64,000 nt of DNA from Allodiplogaster sudhausi (lineage: Eukaryota; Nematoda; Chromadorea; Rhabditida; Diplogasteridae): the NCBI GenBank assembly GCA_945643635.1, contig CALZFC010000298.1, forward strand, positions 490,001 through 554,000. Reading direction: 5' to 3'. A program made the translations under genes and the position numbers. The notes under the pieces were generated by a model, which worked only from the letters and a program-made list of their open reading frames with translations, was not told the DNA's origin and did no database searches. Positions 59,414-64,000 of the stretch are shown here, one piece after another (position 1 is the first letter of the stretch; each line of letters starts with the position of its first letter).

Positions 59414-60030
59414 CTGCGAGCAAGATGGGCTGCCGATCAGTCCGTTGTGGTCTCCGATGGCCACGAACGCCTTGAAGCGGGTGCGCTGACCGGCACTGAA
59501 CATCAAAAATTGTACAATTGGAAAGATACTATAGGAACTACTGAGTCCTGAGGAAACATCTCCTCAGCTGTGATATCGGCATTAACAAGCAAAAAGACAA
59601 ATAACTCACCGGGTCTGCTTCTGAACGGGCATGATCTTGAGGACTTCGTCCATAAGGTTGTAGCAGAGAGCATCGATGATCTCGAACTCCTGAAGACAAT
59701 CGAAAGTTCTTATGGGTTTCTTCACATCCTATCAATATTTTCGTGAACAACGTTATCCTGCATTTACAAATATTATAAAAAAAATCATTAGTTCCTTGTT
59801 TCTTTTATCAAGGTATCGGCTAATTAAACGATAGAAAAATAACGCACGCTATTTCAGCGAGCAACTGATCGAAGTAACAATCAGAAATATGGTAAAACAT
59901 AGATACCTTGACGGGAAGAGAGTTGAGGTAGATCTCCTCAAGTGTCGCGATCTTCCTGTCCTTGACAAGACGGCCGAGCATCGTCCCAGGCATCCATTCC
60001 TTGTCGCCTTCCTTCCCTCCACGGCCTCCA
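59414..60030 (-). pseudogene. Truncated RPS2 (ribosomal protein uS5) gene
   Basis: Three exons on the minus strand: 60030-59907 ([20 protein letters not shown], then [12 protein letters not shown]), 59689-59610 ([20 protein letters not shown], then PVQKQTR) and 59495-59414 (AGQRTRFKAFVAIGDHNG). These match uS5 from the end of its RG-rich N-terminus to the GDxNG motif of the S5 RNA-binding domain, in frame. The expected continuation (the conserved VKCSKEVA region and the whole second half) is absent; instead the exon ends SPSCSQ and decayed duplicates follow. A working uS5 could not be made from this locus as seen, so I call it a partial duplicate or pseudogene; a functional copy should exist elsewhere. 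The exon-intron structure shows it is not a retrocopy. Confidence 0.75.
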
Positions 60031-60109
60031 CTGGAATAAGATGAAATAAGCATGGTAGAGACTAATGGGTCCTTTTATTACTAGCCTTCCGACATAACAA
60101 ACTACCATT

Positions 60110-62517
60110 TATAATTGAAGGGGACTCACCGGGAGTGGTTGGAGAGGTCCAGCGGTGGACGAAGAAGCGGGAATAGCAGCGGAGAGGGGAGGAGAGCCGC
60201 TCTCCTTTCTCTCTCTCTCTCTCTCTCTCTCTTCGAACCTTTTGGGGAAGTCGTAGGCGGCAGAAGCAGTACATCCGCCGCCGCTACGGAGAGTGGTCAC
60301 CTTCAAAACGAAGGATATACATATGCATGTGTTACGATATTTTCTATAAAGGGCAAAAAGAGTACTGTAACATTACATACCGTATCAGAAGCATGCCGAG
60401 CGAACGTCGACAGTTCAAAAATTGAACTGTCTCTGCAAAGTAAATGATTAGCAAACAGTATAATTGAGGTTTCAAACCTCAATATCATTATAAACACAAA
60501 TTTTAAATGAGACAATCGTTTTATCATCCATGATTGCTCATCGGAGAAACGGGGATGAAGAGAACGGGGGAGGAGAATGGGGAGGAAATGGGAAACATTA
60601 AAACTCACAAACAAACTCAACAACTATTAGCACGAAACAATTAACAGAGTAACATAACAACAAGATTAGCACCACAACCTGAGAACGTAGACTTCAGCCG
60701 GATATTGAATTATAATGCGTTCTTTAAATAGCTATATTTCTAGTATTCCTCTACTCTGAACATAGTTCTATATGTAATAAATTACTAGCAATTTACCTAA
60801 GTGAACAATCAATATTCTACCATCAACATTCAATTGCGTCTATTAAAAGAATTTTGGCAGTTCACCATCACAATCTTACTGACATGGACATAGATTGGTT
60901 GTTGTAGAGAAGTGTGTGCGGGTGCGATTCGAGCAAGATCGGAGAAAGGAGGAGGAGGAGAAGGGGTTGTGGAGTGCTGATTTGAAGAGGCAGAGGAGGA
61001 AGACGACGCGGAAGACCCAGCAGAAGAAGCGGGTCGAGCCTTGGCCTTGAGTCTGAAATGAATGTAACTTTTTAACGAGCGTTTACTTTGTCATTTTATA
61101 AAACGCTAACCGGGGTAATCTAAATAAAATGAACTGACCGCCTATTCTTACATTCTTACATTGCCACCTACATTCGGCTGCCCGGATTCTACCGGTCGCA
61201 ATCGAGAGGCTACTGTTCTCACACCAGGCCCACGCATCGATCTGTACACCCCTATACCCGTGTGGGGGACACCTCTACTGAGAGGGGGTTGTCGGACCCA
61301 TCTAACACCAACAGTGCCATCGTCCCTCCTGAAGGCCTCCATGCTCTAGGAAAAAAAATAAAAGTTCATCTAATCCAGCCTATGTTCCCACAATAGGAAG
61401 GGTTTTAACTGTTTAAATTTGGAAGAAAAAAATGCAGATGACAAAAGTTGACAGACAATTTTTTTACTATTTGATCGATGACAGCCATCAGTGAAGAAAA
61501 CATTATATAATAATAACAATAAAACGTTTTCTTTTGACAGAAAAAAAATTTGATAAAATTCGACAGACCACATTTCCTCAACTCATACAACTTCTGATTT
61601 TCGTTTCTTAAAAATAAGTAAATAACTTCTAGATATATCTTACTTTGACTAGCCGTAATTGAGGAGTGGAGAAGAGTACAGTGTGAAGAGTGGAGAAGAG
61701 TGGAGTGTGAAGAGTGAGTCTGACGAGCGAAGATAGTCGCCTCTCTCACGCCTCTCCCAGCAGTCGCAAGCTATCGGCACCTGAACTTGGAGGAACGGTT
61801 ATGGTTCAATCTAGCATATATCTTAACCTTTCTGTTTAATGTAATATAATCATGGTTCAATGTAAAATAACCCGGTCTTTAATCTGATTTGATTAAATCT
61901 TGGAATGATAAAGAATACCCCTCACATGGTATTCATAAAACCTCTATCCCCCCCCCGCATTAAACACCTCCTTTTTCCATTAGATAAAGTGTCTATCCCC
62001 CCCCCCGCATTAAACACCTCCTTTTTCCATTAGATAAAGTGTCTATCCCCCCCCCGCATTAAACACCTCCTTTTTCCATTAGATGACAATCTATAAAAGA
62101 ACAACATCTACAAATAAAGGGAAAGTTATAGAAAAAAATTCTTTCCTTATTTAAAAAAAATTGACATATAAGAATAGTTGGCAAATTTTCCAATTTGTTC
62201 GAATACATTTTTTTTTAACGGAACATAAAGTAACATAACTCGGGATTTACTTGAACTGGGATGCCAATCTCCAGTGAACTTCGTCAAATTGAATATTGTC
62301 CCAACCAAGAAGGAGAACCAAAAATCAGGTAATAAAACCCACTTTCGAGAACGCAACAAAAGAGGGTTCAACAGACGATTCAACAAAACAAACAATACAA
62401 ATACATTTATCTTACTTGACTTGGCAGCAGTAGGCGAGCGAGCTTGGCAGATGAGGTGGAGATCGTGAAGATGGCAACGGAACGAGCGGGAAGGGTGGCC
62501 TCTCTCACTAGCAGCAT
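60110..62517 (-). CDS. Hypothetical minus-strand gene upstream of the RPS2 fragment
   Basis: Candidate exons: 62517-62416 (MLLVREATLPARSVAIFTIS, donor CAA|GTAAG), 61345-61152 (SMEAFRRDDGTVGVRWVRQP, then GIGVYRSMRGPGVRTVASRL), 61052-60880 (LKAKARPASSAGSSAS with a Ser-rich run, then PPPPFSDLARIAPAHTSL), 60432-60381 and 60305-60120 (VTTLRSGGGCTASAAYDFPK, then RERERER from a GA tract). The first three join in phase with good splice signals; the last two do not fit in one frame as read. I recognise no family. It might share transcription with the RPS2 fragment on the same strand. Confidence 0.35.
61943..62084. repeat. 50-bp tandem repeat, about 3 units
   Basis: The unit CTATCCCCCCCCCGCATTAA, followed by ACACCTCCTTTTTCCATTAG, starts at 61943, 61993 and 62043. 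The units are nearly identical, differing mainly in the length of the C run, so the expansion is recent. Confidence 0.93.
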
Positions 62518-63160
62518 CAAATGCAATCAGCGTGGCGCCTGGACGTTTTGGAATGACATTAGTTGAAGATAAATGCAAAACGATAAGAATGGAAAGAATA
62601 AAAAGGAATCAAATGAATTTTCTTCATTTTCAGCAAATGGTTAAAAAAAAAAGATTATTTGCCATGGATCAAAAGTATCTCATTTATTTTTATTAAAAAA
62701 ATACGCAGATTAACAACTCGACAAACCTTTCAGGCGTCCTTTCGCTACACAACACGAGTCGCAGCTGACGAGCAGCCGCAAACCGCTCCCGAGTACACTT
62801 AATGCAAAATCATTAACTAAAACACTTCGCATAACAAGTGATACAATTTATGCCGAGAATCAACTTGTAGCACTTCCCATGCAACCTACAACAATCGGCA
62901 TGGTCCTTGACGAGAAATATGCATATTTCAAGCAAATTTAAAAGAAAACAACAACAATATCACGCGCAATCACAACTTGGAAGGCTGATGTAATCAGCAA
63001 AAGCTTCTCCTCAGCTTACTTGCATTTCATTTATTTAAAAAATGCGTGGTCCTGTTATATGCTTCATAAAAACTGTAGCTTTGCAAATTTGTAAAACCCA
63101 CCAAAAATCATGCAATTTCTCACACCAAATGTTGAAACTGCACGGGACAGATCCTTAAGA

Positions 63161-63231
63161 AGCAAAGCGCTGTGGGTAGAGCGTCACTCTTGTAAGGCGA
63201 AGGTCGCAGGTTGTATTCCTGTAAGTGACAA
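63161..63231 (+). pseudogene. tRNA-Thr-derived fragment
   Basis: GGTAGAGCGTCACTCTTGTA, then GGCGAAGGTCGCAGG and an altered T arm (TTGTATTCCTGT), matches the 3' two-thirds of the tRNA-Thr copies at 58 kb. The acceptor stem is lost and the loop has become CTTGTAA. The sequence just after it (TTTCTGATTAAAGC) resembles that after the 58100 copy. Confidence 0.55.
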
Positions 63232-63302
63232 TATTTCTGGCTTCCGTTTCTGATTAAAGCTTTAGATCTGAAATTTGTCCACTGTGTCCACCTTTCTTCT
63301 AG

Positions 63303-63393
63303 ATTCTCGCCCACCTCGACGTTGCTTGTTTTCTGCAACTGGAGGACGAGACGCAGCCGGCGAAGCAGCTAACCCTTGATGGACGGCAGAGGT
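63303..63393 (+). CDS. Possible next anoctamin exon
   Basis: After TTCTTCTAG the sequence reads ILAHLDVACFLQLEDETQPA, then KQLTLDGRQ, with a donor AG|GTGATT. Its phase matches the exon ending at 57648 and it would continue RSLLTHQ-ILAHLD, like the 'RSRIV..IL' of anoctamins. The intron would be 5.6 kb, far longer than others here, and would contain two tRNAs and the RPS2 fragment. The opposite strand is also open. Confidence 0.3.
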
Positions 63394-63409
63394 GATTTGG
63401 GTGCTGGAA

Positions 63410-64000
63410 CAGCCCCGGGCCGGGTCCAAAATAGATGACCGTTGGCATGTTCGGGCCCAATTAGCACACACTGCCGTCCAGTCTATACGGCTGGCGGGGA
63501 AACCTCATTTTCGTAGCATCAGCATGAATTTTTTGTGGGTGTCCTTTTTCGTAGAATATTGAAACCCGAGCATGACATTCCTCATGCAGCGCCCCAAACG
63601 CTGAATGCCATTGCTGCTTTCTGCTGGAATGTCCTCCTGAGCTGCACTCTCCGATAGCACCCTTCATTACTTTGAAAGAGCAATGACTTCTCTCTCGTGC
63701 TCAGTGCCGAGATGCGGGAATGCATTCCCGCCTCTCATTTTCGATCTGATCATTTATTTTAATTGAAAACATGTTTAATGCTACATGTAAACACGTTTAA
63801 TCGTATAAATTGTGTACTTTAAGATACATAATACATATGCTCATCAGACTTTTTTCCCCGAATTAGGCCCACTCGAGCACGAAAGAAAATCGGGCTCAAA
63901 TGGGCCTACTGGCCGAGCCAGGCCCAAATTCTTGAGCCCAGAAATCGTCCATGTCTCGGCCGGGTCGAGACCTTGGGCCTGACGGGCCGGGTCGGCCCAC
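63410..64000. repeat. GGGCC-rich sequence at the right edge
   Basis: CCCCGGGCCGGGTCC at 63413 and many GGGCC/GGCCC motifs from 63866 to 64000 resemble the arms of the hAT-like element at 1607-2251. A second, degraded or incomplete member may start here and run off the window. No termini are visible. Confidence 0.4.

Overview
The window is nuclear DNA from an animal. Every recognisable gene is broken into short exons with GT-AG, and sometimes GC-AG, introns, many of them 50-150 nt and the shortest read here 48 nt. The proteins are typical of metazoans: a KLHL18-type BTB-kelch adaptor, a CCX/NCLX-type cation exchanger, an anoctamin, a TAF7 subunit of TFIID, a SARNP/Tho1 mRNP protein, an RNF25-type RWD-RING protein and a PTB-domain adaptor. 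I see no bacterial or organellar signal. A compact invertebrate genome fits best, but the sequence alone does not let me name the phylum.

Layout. 1-3.3 kb: RNF25-like gene (minus); its last exon runs into a 53-bp minisatellite and one intron carries a GC-rich hAT-like element. 4.3-6.6 kb: SARNP homologue (minus), divergent from a small membrane-protein gene (plus, 7.1-8.5 kb) with a perfect palindrome between them. 8.8-14.5 kb: a foldback transposon, uncertain coding fragments, then a second foldback element with a third nested inside it. 15-22.6 kb: mostly CT/GA microsatellites with no supportable gene. 22.6-29.2 kb: PTB-domain protein (plus), one intron of which is a 1.4-kb minisatellite. 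30.4-35.8 kb: KLHL18 homologue (minus), divergent from TAF7 (plus, 37.0-40.8 kb), whose intron holds a 2-kb foldback element flanked by TTAA. 42.9-52.4 kb: CCX-type exchanger (minus). 55.3-57.6 kb: part of an anoctamin (plus), possibly continuing at 63.3 kb across an unusually large intron. That possible intron contains two tRNA-Thr-like sequences, a truncated RPS2 (uS5) gene with four decaying tandem copies of one exon, and a poorly supported minus-strand gene.

The genes do not form one pathway; they are a mixture of housekeeping and signalling functions. The striking feature is how repeats relate to splice sites. GA tracts tend to begin just after 5' splice sites and CT tracts just before 3' splice sites, on the sense strand of whichever gene they lie in. 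One intron looks like a tandem expansion of its own donor site, one ribosomal-protein exon has been amplified with its intron, and two introns of the exchanger share the same ~108-bp 3' part. I found no complete transposase, reverse transcriptase, CRISPR array or rRNA. Exon joins were read by eye from conserved protein motifs and splice signals, so individual boundaries may be off.
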